DNA of 64,000 bases from the NCBI GenBank assembly GCA_050943475.1, contig JBMNPF010000008.1, forward strand, positions 70,821 to 134,820. The letters run 5' to 3'. Shown here piece after piece: positions 33,045-41,057 of the stretch (positions are counted from its first letter, which is position 1; every line of letters begins with the position of its first letter). Under the pieces are notes generated by a model, which worked only from the letters and a program-made list of their open reading frames with translations, searched no databases and was not told where the DNA came from. The stretch comes from Metaruminococcus_A sp050943475. GTDB lineage: Bacteria; Bacillota; Clostridia; Oscillospirales; Ruminococcaceae. The translations under genes were made by a program, and so were the position numbers.

Positions 33045-34127
33045 TTAATCGTCAAATTCGGTCTGCGCCGCCAGTTTTTCTGCCTGATCCGCCGTGATCA
33101 GCGCATCAAATATTTCATCGAGATTGCCGTTGAGGTTTTCCTCCAAATGGTACAGCGTTAAACCAATACGGTGGTCAGTCAGCCTCCCCTGCGGATAATT
33201 GTAGGTGCGGATACGTTCGGAACGGTCGCCGGTGCCAACCTGCAATTTACGCTCTGAGGCAATCTTGTCGTTCTGCTCCCGCAGCTTTGCTTCGTACAGA
33301 CGGGAACGCAGAATCTTCATCGCCTTATCCTTATTTTTATACTGGCTGCGCTCATCCTGACATTCCACCACAAGGCCGGTCGGCAGGTGGGTAATGCGGA
33401 TAGCGGATTCGGTTTTGTTGACGTGCTGGCCGCCCGCACCGCTGGAGCGGTAGGTGTCAATTTGTAAATCAGCAGGGTTGATGTCCACTTCAACATCCTC
33501 AACCTCCGGCAGTACGGCAACTGTTACCGTAGAGGTATGGATACGCCCCGAAGCCTCGGTTTCCGGAACACGCTGAACGCGGTGGACGCCGCTTTCAAAC
33601 TTCAAGCGGGAAAAAGCGCCCTCCCCTTCAATGCTGAAGCTGATTTCCTTAAAACCGCCCAACTCGGTTTCATTGGCGTTGAGAATTTCGGTTTTCCAAC
33701 CTTTTGTCTCTGCATACATGGTGTACATGCGGTACAGGGTATTGGCAAACAATGCCGCTTCCTCACCGCCTGCACCGCCGCGGATTTCCACAATAACGTT
33801 TTTATCGTCATTTGGATCCTGCGGAAGCAACAGGATTTTAATTTTTTCGCTCAATTCATCAATTTTCCCGCGGTTTTCTTCCAGCTCCTGCTGAACCATT
33901 TCCTTAAAGTCCTTATCCAGCCCGCCCTCGTCGAGCAGTTCCTTGGCTTCGTCAAAACCTTTTTGAGCCGCAAGGTATTCGCGGTAGGTTTCAATCAAAG
34001 GGGTTAAATGCTTGTACTCCCTCATCAATTCACGGTACTGGGCGTTGTCACTGATCACGTCCGGATCCATCAGCTTTCGGTTGATTTCCTCATAACGCTC
34101 TTCGGTTAATTTTAATTTTTCGAACAT
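33045..34127 (-). CDS. prfA: Peptide chain release factor 1
   Basis: 360 residues, the standard RF1 length. The catalytic GGQ motif is in SSGAGGQHVNKTESAIRITH (about 228-247), and the codon-recognition loop region PETEASGRIHTSTVTVAV (about 184-201) includes the RF1-type PET (PxT) tripeptide. Reads UAA and UAG. It begins 9 bases after the DUF951 stop and ends 22 bases before tsaC. The PrmC methyltransferase that modifies the GGQ Gln, a frequent neighbour, is not adjacent. Confidence 0.96.
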   Translation of the reverse strand: MFEKLKLTEERYEEINRKLMDPDVISDNAQYRELMREYKHLTPLIETYREYLAAQKGFDEAKELLDEGGLDKDFKEMVQQELEENRGKIDELSEKIKILLLPQDPNDDKNVIVEIRGGAGGEEAALFANTLYRMYTMYAETKGWKTEILNANETELGGFKEISFSIEGEGAFSRLKFESGVHRVQRVPETEASGRIHTSTVTVAVLPEVEDVEVDINPADLQIDTYRSSGAGGQHVNKTESAIRITHLPTGLVVECQDERSQYKNKDKAMKILRSRLYEAKLREQNDKIASERKLQVGTGDRSERIRTYNYPQGRLTDHRIGLTLYHLEENLNGNLDEIFDALITADQAEKLAAQTEFDD

Positions 34128-34136
34128 GATTCCACC

Positions 34137-34334
34137 TCAATTATGATCGTAATCCGTTTCCCGGATGATATGTTTAATATTTTTTTCAATTTTGATTCGC
34201 GGCACCATCACCTCGCGCCCACATTTCACACAGCGGATTTTAAAATCCATGCCCACACGCAGTACCAAAAATTTCTTCTCCCCGCACGGATGCGGCTTTT
34301 TCAGTTCGAGAATGTCGCCTACCTGTACGTCCAC
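34137..34334 (-). CDS. DUF951-family small protein
   Basis: 65 residues beginning MVDVQVGDILELKKPHPCGEKKF, with CVKCGREVMVPR in the second half. This is a compact Cys-containing beta domain typical of DUF951, found beside prfA or in ribosome-related operons in Firmicutes, of unproven function. The GTG at 34334 lies 8 bases after GGAGGAA, whereas a TTG two codons earlier (34340) is too close to that site. The CxxC plus a preceding Cys suggest zinc binding, which is inference. Confidence 0.85.
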   Translation of the reverse strand: MDVQVGDILELKKPHPCGEKKFLVLRVGMDFKIRCVKCGREVMVPRIKIEKNIKHIIRETDYDHN

Positions 34335-34473
34335 AAGCAATTCCTCCGTGAAAAACGAATCAAATTCATTCCAATAACCGGTAATATTATACCAATTTCA
34401 TAGGGAAAAGGCAAATTTTTTCTTTCATAGCCAGAGCCACAGGACAAAAAATAAGGAATGGGTTATAGAACTT

Positions 34474-34501
34474 TTGGCAAACGCCAATCCCACCCTATAA
34501 T
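34474..34501 (+). promoter_or_regulatory. Promoter of the 119-aa hypothetical / S1-protein unit
   Basis: -35 TTGGCA (34474-34479), 16-base spacer, -10 TATAAT (34496-34501), 30 bases before the start codon at 34531. Confidence 0.65.
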
Positions 34502-34530
34502 CCGAATTTGTCGAAAGGAGGACTGGAAAA

Positions 34531-34890
34531 ATGGGCGTTACAGTTATAGCGGAATTTGATACCGTGGATTTTGCCGAACGCGCTGCCCGGCGTGTGAAAT
34601 CACATTTCCCGCAGGCAGGCAAAGCCGTCATTAAATGCCGCCCGGCAAACCATGCCGGACAGCACGGTATTGACCGCTTCATTGTTCCTGTACAAAGCGC
34701 ATACAATTACTTCGAAGCTGCGGCTTATACACCGAACGCTATGTTCAGCACCGAGCCGCTCATGGTCTCACATCCGGAAACCGAAGAACGGCACACAGCT
34801 TCCCTGGAAATTACGACAGTCAAACCAGAGGCAAATAAAATTGCAGGGTATTTAATATCCTGCGGCGGATACCACGTCCGCCGGGTGTAA
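34531..34890 (+). CDS. Unrecognised 119-aa protein upstream of the S1-domain gene
   Basis: Starts at ATG after AAAGGAGG. The sequence opens TVIAEFDTVDFAERAARRVK and closes ASLEITTVKPEANKIAGYLIS. This is two beta-alpha-beta-like halves reminiscent of a ferredoxin-like fold, with no catalytic motif, signal peptide or membrane segment. A 25-residue middle part is rich in Tyr, Phe and Ala. It is separated from the S1-domain gene by 60 bases that contain a large hairpin. I do not recognise the family. The context suggests a cytoplasmic role, possibly RNA- or regulation-related. Confidence 0.75.
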   Translation: MGVTVIAEFDTVDFAERAARRVKSHFPQAGKAVIKCRPANHAGQHGIDRFIVPVQSAYNYFEAAAYTPNAMFSTEPLMVSHPETEERHTASLEITTVKPEANKIAGYLISCGGYHVRRV

Positions 34891-34897
34891 TACCGCT

Positions 34898-34938
34898 CCA
34901 TTGTCTTGCATATAGTTTACCAAGTTGCAAAACAATGG
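34898..34938 (+). promoter_or_regulatory. Hairpin partly covering the ribosome site of the S1-domain gene
   Basis: Arms 34898-34910 and 34926-34938 pair over 12 of 13 positions (CCATTGTCTTGCA with TGCAAAACAATGG), with a 15-base loop. The right arm ends on the first two bases of the GGAGG ribosome site (34937-34941) of the gene starting at 34951. Confidence 0.65.
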
Positions 34939-34950
34939 AGGTACATAACA

Positions 34951-35871
34951 ATGACTTTTCTACCAGAAGGCTGCCTGGCACACAGCGAAGAAAACCAGAA
35001 CTACCTGCGGAACGAATCATCCCTCAATGAAGCCATGAAAGCAAAGGCCATCCTGGAGGCGCGTGCGGTTATGTGCGACAGCGAACATAACCTGATTGTC
35101 GACCTTGGCTGTATGTTTGGCATCATACGGCGCGAAGAGGGAGCCATTGGCATCGACAGCGGAAAAACCAGGGATATCGCCATTATTTCACGCGTCAACA
35201 AATATGTTTGTTTTATGGTAACCGGTTTTGAAAAAGACCGGTTCGGCAAGACAATGGCCGTACTTTCCCGACGTGCGGCGCAGCAAATGTGTACCGAACA
35301 ATACCTCTCCACGCTCACCTGCGGGGACATCCTCCGCGCACGGGTGACCCACCTGGAACAATTCGGCTGCTTTGTGGATATTGGCTGCGGCATCCCCTCT
35401 CTCATCCCGATTGATTCCATTTCCATTTCTCGCATCTCTCACCCACGCGATCGTTTTAAACAAGGTCAGATGATCTACGCCGTTGTCAAAGGGTTTACCG
35501 AAGATGGGCGCATTTGTCTTTCTCACAAAGAGTTGCTTGGCACCTGGGAACAAAATGCCGAACAGTTTCAAAGCGGCGAAACGGTTTCCGGTGTCATTCG
35601 TTCCATTGAAAGCTACGGTGTATTTGTAGAGCTGACGCCAAACCTCGCCGGGCTTGCTGAGCTCAAAGAAGGAATCCGCAGCGGACAGTTTGCAAGCGTT
35701 TATATCAAGAGCCTGATCCCCGAAAAAATGAAAATCAAGCTCATCATTGTCGATGCATTTGATGAAGGCGAAATTGATTATAATTACCATTATTACCTCA
35801 ACGAAGGGCACCTTGACAGCTGGCGGTATTCCCCGGACAACTGCCCTAAAATAATTGAAACAATATTTTGA
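34951..35871 (+). CDS. S1 RNA-binding-domain protein (ribosomal protein S1-like)
   Basis: 306 residues with three S1-like beta-barrel modules: a degenerate one at about 35-108, a typical one at about 122-192 (GDILRARVTHLEQFGCFVDIGCGIPSLIP) and another at about 207-270 (GETVSGVIRSIESYGVFVELTPNLAGLAE). This layout is used in Firmicute S1-like proteins that bind mRNA or assist translation. It is shorter than six-domain S1 of Proteobacteria. ATG at 34951 after GGAGG, with a hairpin over part of that site. Followed directly by a strong terminator. Confidence 0.85.
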   Translation: MTFLPEGCLAHSEENQNYLRNESSLNEAMKAKAILEARAVMCDSEHNLIVDLGCMFGIIRREEGAIGIDSGKTRDIAIISRVNKYVCFMVTGFEKDRFGKTMAVLSRRAAQQMCTEQYLSTLTCGDILRARVTHLEQFGCFVDIGCGIPSLIPIDSISISRISHPRDRFKQGQMIYAVVKGFTEDGRICLSHKELLGTWEQNAEQFQSGETVSGVIRSIESYGVFVELTPNLAGLAELKEGIRSGQFASVYIKSLIPEKMKIKLIIVDAFDEGEIDYNYHYYLNEGHLDSWRYSPDNCPKIIETIF

Positions 35872-35872
35872 C

Positions 35873-35904
35873 AAAAGCCCGCACATTCCGTGCGGGCTTT
35901 TTTA
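35873..35904. terminator. Bidirectional terminator after the S1-domain gene
   Basis: 12-bp stem (35873-35884 with 35890-35901), five-base loop, T-run to 35903. The stop codon of the convergent MacB-like gene begins within it at 35902. Confidence 0.9.
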
Positions 35905-37086
35905 CACTTCGCTGCGCAGGGCTTCGACCGGGCGGAGCTTTGCCGCCTGAAGCGCCGGATAGACTCCAAACAAAACACCAACGCCAACGGCGAACAGCGC
36001 GCTGAATACAATCATGCCGAAATTGAGCTGCGGCGGTATACCGAGCATCAGGCAGCCCGCTAATGAAAGAAGAACGCCCGCGGCGACGCCCGTCCCGCTC
36101 CCAATGGAGGAAATTAAAAAGGATTCGGCAAGAAACTCTGCCATGATTTTTTTCCGCGAAGCGCCAATGGATTTTTTGATGCCGATCTCTTTGGTTCGTT
36201 CGCTGACCGAAACAAGCATCACCGTCATAATGGACAAACCCGCTACAATCAGAGAAATACCCGCAATCACCGAAAGAATTAAAGTGACAATCCCCAAAAT
36301 CTGGTCAAGCTGTTCCCGCTGGGCAACCAGGTTTTCCACGCGAATATTATCGGTATTTCCCGAAGCGCCAGACAGACATGCCTTAATCTCTTTCGCCGTA
36401 TGTTCCGGATTTGCATCCGGTTTGAGTTTTACTGCAATCTGATCAAAATTGGATTTTCCAGTATAGCTTTTGAGGGTGGTATACGGCATATAAACAAAAC
36501 ACGGAATATAATTCCCAATAAGCCCCTGCATTAAGTTGCCACCGGTTTTGACGACGCCAATGACCGTAAAGGACTCCATATGCCCGCCAAGCGATACTTC
36601 AATGGTTTTGCCTACAACATTGGAACGCTTGTAAATTTTCTGCGCATAATTCTCATCCACAATACAGACATTTTCGTTGGAGGCTACGTCTGCCTTATTG
36701 ATAAACCGTCCGTACAACAATTCCATTGAAACAATATTTTGGGCGCTGTTGTCAATTCCCCAGACCGCACAATCGGTTTTAAGGCCGCGCATACTGCTTT
36801 CGGTGTATTCCAGCATCAGCGGCATAGCGTCATAAACATCCTGAAGGGCCTCTATGTTACTAAGCTGAGCCGTAAAAAGCCCGCTCCCGCTCTGAACGGT
36901 ACGAACGGTCAGCCCGCTCATGCCAATGCTGTCAATTTCATTGTTGATGGTCGTTTTGCCAACCTCTCCAATCGTTGAAATAATAATAACCGAAAGTACG
37001 CCGATTGCTATCCCCACAATGGTCAGCATTGAGCGGAGCTTTTTCCGAAAAACATTTTTGGAACCGTTTATTATATAATCAAACAT
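35902..37086 (-). CDS. MacB/FtsX-type ABC transporter permease
   Basis: 394 residues: N-terminal helix (about 20-42), a large extracytoplasmic MacB-PCD domain, then three C-terminal helices (about 270-300, 325-350, 360-385) with the FtsX signature SVSERTKEIGIKKSIGASRKKIM just after the second helix. Proteins of this kind are mechanotransmitting permeases that export peptides or lipids from the membrane. It lies immediately after the MacA-like adaptor with no gap, but the ATPase subunit that normally completes the operon is not present on either side. Confidence 0.88.
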   Translation of the reverse strand: MFDYIINGSKNVFRKKLRSMLTIVGIAIGVLSVIIISTIGEVGKTTINNEIDSIGMSGLTVRTVQSGSGLFTAQLSNIEALQDVYDAMPLMLEYTESSMRGLKTDCAVWGIDNSAQNIVSMELLYGRFINKADVASNENVCIVDENYAQKIYKRSNVVGKTIEVSLGGHMESFTVIGVVKTGGNLMQGLIGNYIPCFVYMPYTTLKSYTGKSNFDQIAVKLKPDANPEHTAKEIKACLSGASGNTDNIRVENLVAQREQLDQILGIVTLILSVIAGISLIVAGLSIMTVMLVSVSERTKEIGIKKSIGASRKKIMAEFLAESFLISSIGSGTGVAAGVLLSLAGCLMLGIPPQLNFGMIVFSALFAVGVGVLFGVYPALQAAKLRPVEALRSEV

Positions 37087-38079
37087 TTAGCTGACCCTTC
37101 CCTGCACGCTGATAGGCCCATCCGCCGAAACCGTTGAAGCGTCAAAAATGATGATATCGCTGGGATAAACTCCCTGCCGGATTTCAACGCCGTTTGAGGT
37201 TTCAACGCCGCTCTCCACCAACCGTCGAACCGCATTGCCATCCTGGTATACATAGACAAATTCATTGCCGTTTTCATCCTGACCAATGGCCTCATAAGGG
37301 AGCAGATTGACCTGCCGGGGCGCTTCCACTTCAATTTCAGCTTTAACCGTGTAACCGGGTTTAAAATACTCTGCGCCCGATTCAATATCGACCGTTACAT
37401 CTACGACCGTTTCCAGCGAGGTGCCAGAAAGCTGTTTACGCGCTGAGGATGAAATAGCCGCCACAGTTCCAGTGCATATACTGTCACTCGAGGCTACGCC
37501 AGACATGGAAACACGCTGCCCAAGCGCAACCTGCGCAATATCAGTTTCCGCAACGCTGATCGTCGCAACCATGTGATTGTTTTCAGAAATAGCGGCAAGT
37601 TGCTGCCCTGGCAGAATGAGCGTGTTTTTCACCGCGCCAAGCTGGGTGACAACCCCGCTTTTGGGGGCGGTAATGTTTTCCGGCAGCAGTGCTGCAATTT
37701 GTTCATAAGAAGTTTCACTGAGCATTTGCAGCAGGGTGACGGTCAGACTGGCCGCAGCCGAGTCGCTGCTGTTGGAGGCGAGGTTTAGAAGCAAATCCAC
37801 TGTAGCCTGTTTATCGACTTCCATCAAAACATCACCAGCGTGAACACGCTCACCGGCTGAGACATTGATCTTTTTGAATACCAGCGGAAAATCCGACGTC
37901 ACCTCCTCTTTGCTCTGTTCTTCAACCGTACCGGAGGCGTAAATGGTTTCACTGTATGAATCGGTTTTCATGTTGGTAATCTTTACGGACGGAAGATATT
38001 GGGAAACCAGTTGAGGAATCATAAGGATCAGAAAAATAAGTACAACCGTAACCGTTCCAAGTGTCAAATATTTTTTCAA
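37087..38079 (-). CDS. MacA/HlyD-type periplasmic-adaptor-like subunit
   Basis: 330 residues from the TTG at 38079 (AGGGTGA upstream, with a GTG two codons earlier as alternative). One N-terminal membrane anchor (about 7-27). A lipoyl-like hairpin domain follows with KINVSAGERVHAGDVLMEVDKQATVDLLL (about 72-100) and NITAPKSGVVTQLGAVKNTLILPGQQL (about 138-165), then beta-barrel and C-terminal domains. It forms the extracytoplasmic partner of the MacB-like permease that follows directly. The helical hairpin between the lipoyl halves is short, as usual for Gram-positive adaptors with no outer membrane channel to reach. Confidence 0.85.
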   Translation of the reverse strand: MKKYLTLGTVTVVLIFLILMIPQLVSQYLPSVKITNMKTDSYSETIYASGTVEEQSKEEVTSDFPLVFKKINVSAGERVHAGDVLMEVDKQATVDLLLNLASNSSDSAAASLTVTLLQMLSETSYEQIAALLPENITAPKSGVVTQLGAVKNTLILPGQQLAAISENNHMVATISVAETDIAQVALGQRVSMSGVASSDSICTGTVAAISSSARKQLSGTSLETVVDVTVDIESGAEYFKPGYTVKAEIEVEAPRQVNLLPYEAIGQDENGNEFVYVYQDGNAVRRLVESGVETSNGVEIRQGVYPSDIIIFDASTVSADGPISVQGRVS

Positions 38080-38085
38080 GCACAC

Positions 38086-38445
38086 TCACCCTTTGCTACT
38101 TAATCATCGGTTTTAGTGTTGCTTTTCCGTTTCGATTTATACCCGGTTTTGAAACTGGTTTCCATAGGGTAATGATCCAAAGCAAAATTATTCTCTTTGC
38201 TGAAATTTCGTAATAAAAACAAAATACTCGCATTCTCTGCGGAATACAGGTATTCCATTTGTTTAAGTAATTTCAAAAGAAAAGCCCCCGGAAAGCAATG
38301 ACTTCCAGGGGTTTTTGAAGATAAATTCTTATTTTGATACAAATGCTCCCCTTTTTGTCGCTAAGGGTTCAGCAATATGCAGGGCGGAGAAAAAGCATAT
38401 ATCTTGCGACAACAGATGGAATCTAATTGCCCGAAGCTATGCTCA
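38086..38445. other. Intergenic interval, no convincing gene
   Basis: Holds an 80-codon minus-strand open frame (38100-38342) that I reject and a hairpin that may terminate the antiporter gene (38281-38316). Nothing else recognised. Confidence 0.6.
38281..38316. terminator. Probable terminator downstream of the antiporter gene
   Basis: Interrupted stem CCCC-GGAA with TTCC-GGGG (38285-38308), flanked by an A-run and a T-run (TTTTCTTTT on the minus strand). It is about 130 bases after the antiporter stop. Confidence 0.5.
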
Positions 38446-39669
38446 TTATTTTGCCTTGTGAAATTCACCCGCCCATTCAAATCCTTTTTTTGCAATGATC
38501 ACTGCAATAATTTCATTGATAACGGCGGCGGCAGCAATCGTTCCCTGAATGATTTTAGCGCAGTCTGGAGCGGCTTCGGACAAAGTGGAAACAGCAATGC
38601 CCGTAAACACCAAAGACACCCCTGAATGAGGCAGCAGCGTAAAGCCAAGATATTTTTGAACTGTTTTCGGCATTTTTGTTGCTTTTGCGCCTATCCTTGC
38701 ACCAAAATATTTTCCGACAGCACGAAAAACAATATACAGAATTGTAAACAACCCTGCTCCCAAAATCGCATGATAATCCAGCGGCACACCAAGATTTAAA
38801 ATTACAATAATCATTGAAACAGATAAAATCGGATTAAAGTCTGCACCGATTTCGGCAAGCCGATCTTCCGATACAATGTTTGAAAACACAGCAGAAAACG
38901 CCATACCCATCAGCATAAAATTCAGCATCGGAGAAGGCATCAAATACGTGTTGCACAAAAAACCAATCACTGCTGTAATCAGAATCATTCCAATCAAAAT
39001 GCTGAGAGTTATTGCTTTATTCCTTTTCTTCCTCAGCAAAAAACCGGCCGGTATTCCTGTAATCACACCGATCAGCAAAGGTAGAACGATCATCATCGGA
39101 ATCATCCAAACCGGCATTGCTGTGCCGGAAACACTGTGGGCAACGATTGCAATTGTGGTGAAAAATACGGCGACGCCCACCATATCGTCCAATGCTGCCA
39201 TGGGGATTAGGGTTCTGGTCACGGGACCGTCCGTTTTAAATTCCCTGACTATGGAAAGAGCCGGCGCAGGCGCGGTAGCAAGTGCGATACCACCGAATAC
39301 AAAAGCTAGATACACCGGGGTGCCACAAAGTACAAACACAACGCTGAATGCAACAGAAACCAATAGAAAAGTGCATAGTGACTGAGAAAGCGTAGTTACG
39401 ATCAACGCTTTCCCATATTGCTTCATCCGCTTCCAGACAAGTTCTGTTCCAATCATCAAACCAACTGCACATTCCAGAACATGGATAATATTCTGATACC
39501 ATTCCGCACGGATCAAATCAGTGGGGATCATTGAAAACGCATACGGACCAAGAATCATTCCGGCAATCAGCCAGCCAAGAATAGATGGCAGTTTCATTTT
39601 GGATACCAGTTTCCCAATCACAAAAGCGATTGCCACAGCCGCAACCCATCTTAATATTAACAATATCAT
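38446..39669 (-). CDS. Cation:proton antiporter (CPA2/Na+-H+ exchanger type)
   Basis: 407 residues, about twelve membrane helices starting right at the N-terminus (MILLILRWVAAVAIAFVIGKL). Family segments are PSILGWLIAGMILGPYAF (about 28-45), FGGIALATAPAPALSIVREF (about 128-147, the discontinuous helix region) and MAALDDMVGVAVFFTTIAI (about 157-175), whose Asp pair is the expected ion-binding site. No C-terminal nucleotide-binding (TrkA-N) domain, so it is a membrane-only member. It overlaps the upstream TetR gene by four bases (ATGA) and is therefore controlled by the operators at 40295-40352. Confidence 0.9.
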   Translation of the reverse strand: MILLILRWVAAVAIAFVIGKLVSKMKLPSILGWLIAGMILGPYAFSMIPTDLIRAEWYQNIIHVLECAVGLMIGTELVWKRMKQYGKALIVTTLSQSLCTFLLVSVAFSVVFVLCGTPVYLAFVFGGIALATAPAPALSIVREFKTDGPVTRTLIPMAALDDMVGVAVFFTTIAIVAHSVSGTAMPVWMIPMMIVLPLLIGVITGIPAGFLLRKKRNKAITLSILIGMILITAVIGFLCNTYLMPSPMLNFMLMGMAFSAVFSNIVSEDRLAEIGADFNPILSVSMIIVILNLGVPLDYHAILGAGLFTILYIVFRAVGKYFGARIGAKATKMPKTVQKYLGFTLLPHSGVSLVFTGIAVSTLSEAAPDCAKIIQGTIAAAAVINEIIAVIIAKKGFEWAGEFHKAK

Positions 39670-40280
39670 TTGCTTTCCTCCCGTTCGGCAATTCCATACA
39701 AAATAAAGTCAAATATTCTGGGCAGACCCTTTTCGTGCGCCGACAAGGTCTCCGAAAAAGGCAAATTACCGACCGCCGGTGAACTGAAATAACCATTAAA
39801 CATATTCTGCAAAAGTTCTAAATAAAGGATGCAGTTCTCTTTTGTCACCCCCGGGCGCAGTATGATATGATCCAATAGTTCCTCATATAAATTCTGATTA
39901 AAGCGGTCAAATTCCGAACGGGATTTCTCAATATCTGCTTTTAAGTTTTCCGGAGGCTGTAAAATTGAGTCAAAAAATATTCTCGCTTCATTTTCATGTT
40001 CCCGGAAGAACAAGAGCCGAGCCTCTGCATATTTTTGCATATCTGTTCCAATATTTTTTTCTTTCAGATATTCCGAAAGCGTGTGAAAACACTGACGAAC
40101 ACAGGCAAGGAAAAGATCGTCCTTGTTTTCAAAATTGTGATATAGTAATCCTTTTGAAATTCCGGCATTGCAGATATTGTTCAACGATGAGGCTGCATAG
40201 CCCTTTGAACCGAATTCGTCCATCGCAGCGGCAAGGATTCTCGCCTTTGTTCGTTCTGTTTTTGTTTCTTTTCGCATCAT
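39666..40280 (-). CDS. TetR/AcrR-family transcriptional regulator
   Basis: 204 residues. N-terminal helix-turn-helix: RTKARILAAAMDEFGSKGYAASSLNNICNAGISKGLLYHNFENKDDLFLACV (about 9-60), the classic TetR layout. The C-terminal ligand domain (about 65-200) is divergent. It is first in a two-gene operon with the antiporter and almost surely represses its own promoter, which carries two near-identical inverted repeats. The ligand is unknown. A second ATG directly follows the first (MMRKE), so the true start could be 40277. Confidence 0.92.
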   Translation of the reverse strand: MMRKETKTERTKARILAAAMDEFGSKGYAASSLNNICNAGISKGLLYHNFENKDDLFLACVRQCFHTLSEYLKEKNIGTDMQKYAEARLLFFREHENEARIFFDSILQPPENLKADIEKSRSEFDRFNQNLYEELLDHIILRPGVTKENCILYLELLQNMFNGYFSSPAVGNLPFSETLSAHEKGLPRIFDFILYGIAEREESK

Positions 40281-40294
40281 ATAGCCCCCAAAGC

Positions 40295-40318
40295 AATATA
40301 GACCAAACAGTCTATATT
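40295..40318. promoter_or_regulatory. TetR operator 1
   Basis: Perfect 9-bp inverted repeat AATATAGAC-CAAACA-GTCTATATT, covering the -10 element and expected transcription start of the tetR promoter. Shares the core GACCAAAMAGTC with operator 2. Confidence 0.8.
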
Positions 40319-40344
40319 ATATCTATTATAGACCAAAAAGTCAA
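40316..40344 (-). promoter_or_regulatory. Promoter of the tetR-antiporter operon
   Basis: Minus strand: -35 TTGACT (40344-40339), 17-base spacer, -10 TATAAT (40321-40316), about 36 bases before the start codon. Nearly consensus, so its activity must be limited by the overlapping operators. Confidence 0.85.
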
Positions 40345-40352
40345 TAATAGAT
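40321..40352. promoter_or_regulatory. TetR operator 2
   Basis: 13-bp arms (ATCTATTATAGAC and GTCAATAATAGAT) matching at 12 positions around a CAAAAA centre. It covers the spacer and -35 of the promoter. Centre-to-centre distance from operator 1 is 30 bp, about three helical turns. Confidence 0.8.
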
Positions 40353-40516
40353 ATAAGTTTCTAGCCAACCAAAATTCCAACGATTGCTTCAATCATCAGG
40401 ATACCGAAAACCACATACGAAAACTACACCCGGCCGGAAAATCATTCTGATCAACCGCCTACTTTTTGGGGGAATATTGATGAAAAGCCTTATTCTATAT
40501 GTTTTAAAACAAATAA

Positions 40517-40559
40517 AAAACCGTTACTTCGATACACTTGGTATCAAAATAACGGTTTT
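40517..40559 (-). terminator. Terminator of tRNA-Ser
   Basis: Ten-bp outer stem (40517-40526 with 40550-40559) enclosing an inner five-bp stem (GATAC...GTATC), with a T-rich tail on the minus strand four bases after the CCA end of the tRNA. Confidence 0.75.
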
Positions 40560-40562
40560 ATT

Positions 40563-40655
40563 TGGCGGAGAAGGAGGGATTCGAACCCTCGAGACGGTTT
40601 TGCCGCCTACACGAGTTCCAGTCGTGCGCCCTCGACCAAGCTAGGCGACTTCTCC
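40563..40655 (-). tRNA. tRNA-Ser (GGA anticodon), CCA encoded
   Basis: Minus-strand cloverleaf of 93 bases including CCA. The acceptor GGAGAAG pairs with CTTCTCC, with discriminator G. The anticodon arm CACGA-CTGGAAC-TCGTG has anticodon GGA (reads TCC/TCT). A long variable arm (TAGGCGGCAAAACCGTCTC region) and T-arm GAGGGTTCGAATCCCTC mark it as a class II serine tRNA. Own promoter and terminator. Confidence 0.95.
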
Positions 40656-40672
40656 ACTTGACGACGGAAATT

Positions 40673-40701
40673 ATTATAGCAAAAAAAGGAATAAAAAGCA
40701 A
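40673..40701 (-). promoter_or_regulatory. Promoter of tRNA-Ser
   Basis: Minus strand: -35 TTGCTT (40701-40696), 17-base spacer, -10 TATAAT (40678-40673), 18 bases before the mature 5' end. Same -35 sequence and geometry as the tRNA-Leu promoter. Confidence 0.8.
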
Positions 40702-40711
40702 GCATTTTTTT

Positions 40712-40951
40712 CTATTCTATTAAATTATCCAAAAAATTCAAAATATAATCCTTAATAAAATTGGTTTTCCCTTCAAGCTGCTCATACTTGTCATCCTTTA
40801 CCGTTTCTTTCAGTTCATCCGCGTTTGGGAGACGAGTACGCAGAAAGCCTTCCTGTTCCGGTTGCCAGGTGCTGCTCAAAAGAGCAATCCCTCCTCCGGC
40901 CAATAACACCATTGCAACCAGCAATGCGGCCATTTTTTGCTTTAAAGTCAC
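40712..40951 (-). CDS. Unrecognised single-pass membrane or secreted protein, 79 aa
   Basis: GTG start with GGAGGTGA upstream. N-terminal basic residues and a hydrophobic stretch (MTLKQKMAALLVAMVLLAGGG, about 1-21) look like a signal anchor. The remaining 55 residues are hydrophilic and acidic with a C-terminal helix (FIKDYILNFLDNLIE). No cysteine, no known motif. It stands alone between tRNA-Ser and the divergent queT. Probably membrane-tethered on the outer face, function unknown. Confidence 0.7.
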   Translation of the reverse strand: MTLKQKMAALLVAMVLLAGGGIALLSSTWQPEQEGFLRTRLPNADELKETVKDDKYEQLEGKTNFIKDYILNFLDNLIE

Positions 40952-41005
40952 ATTCTCACCTCCTGGTTTATTATATCATAAACATACCAAGAAAAACACC
41001 AATAC

Positions 41006-41034
41006 TTGACTTTTCATGCATCAGCGTATATGAT
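41006..41034 (+). promoter_or_regulatory. SigA-type promoter of queT
   Basis: -35 TTGACT (41006-41011), 17-base spacer, -10 TATGAT (41029-41034). Places the transcript start near 41041, just before a short GCGGA...TCCGC hairpin and the riboswitch. Confidence 0.8.
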
Positions 41035-41057
41035 ACCTAAGGCGGAAAATTCTCCGC

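Noticed and set aside
38100..38342. 80-codon minus-strand open frame between the MacA-like gene and the antiporter
   Set aside because: Contains the terminator-like hairpin within its coding part, has low-complexity basic ends and no recognisable domain. A weak GGGGAG before a TTG is not enough.
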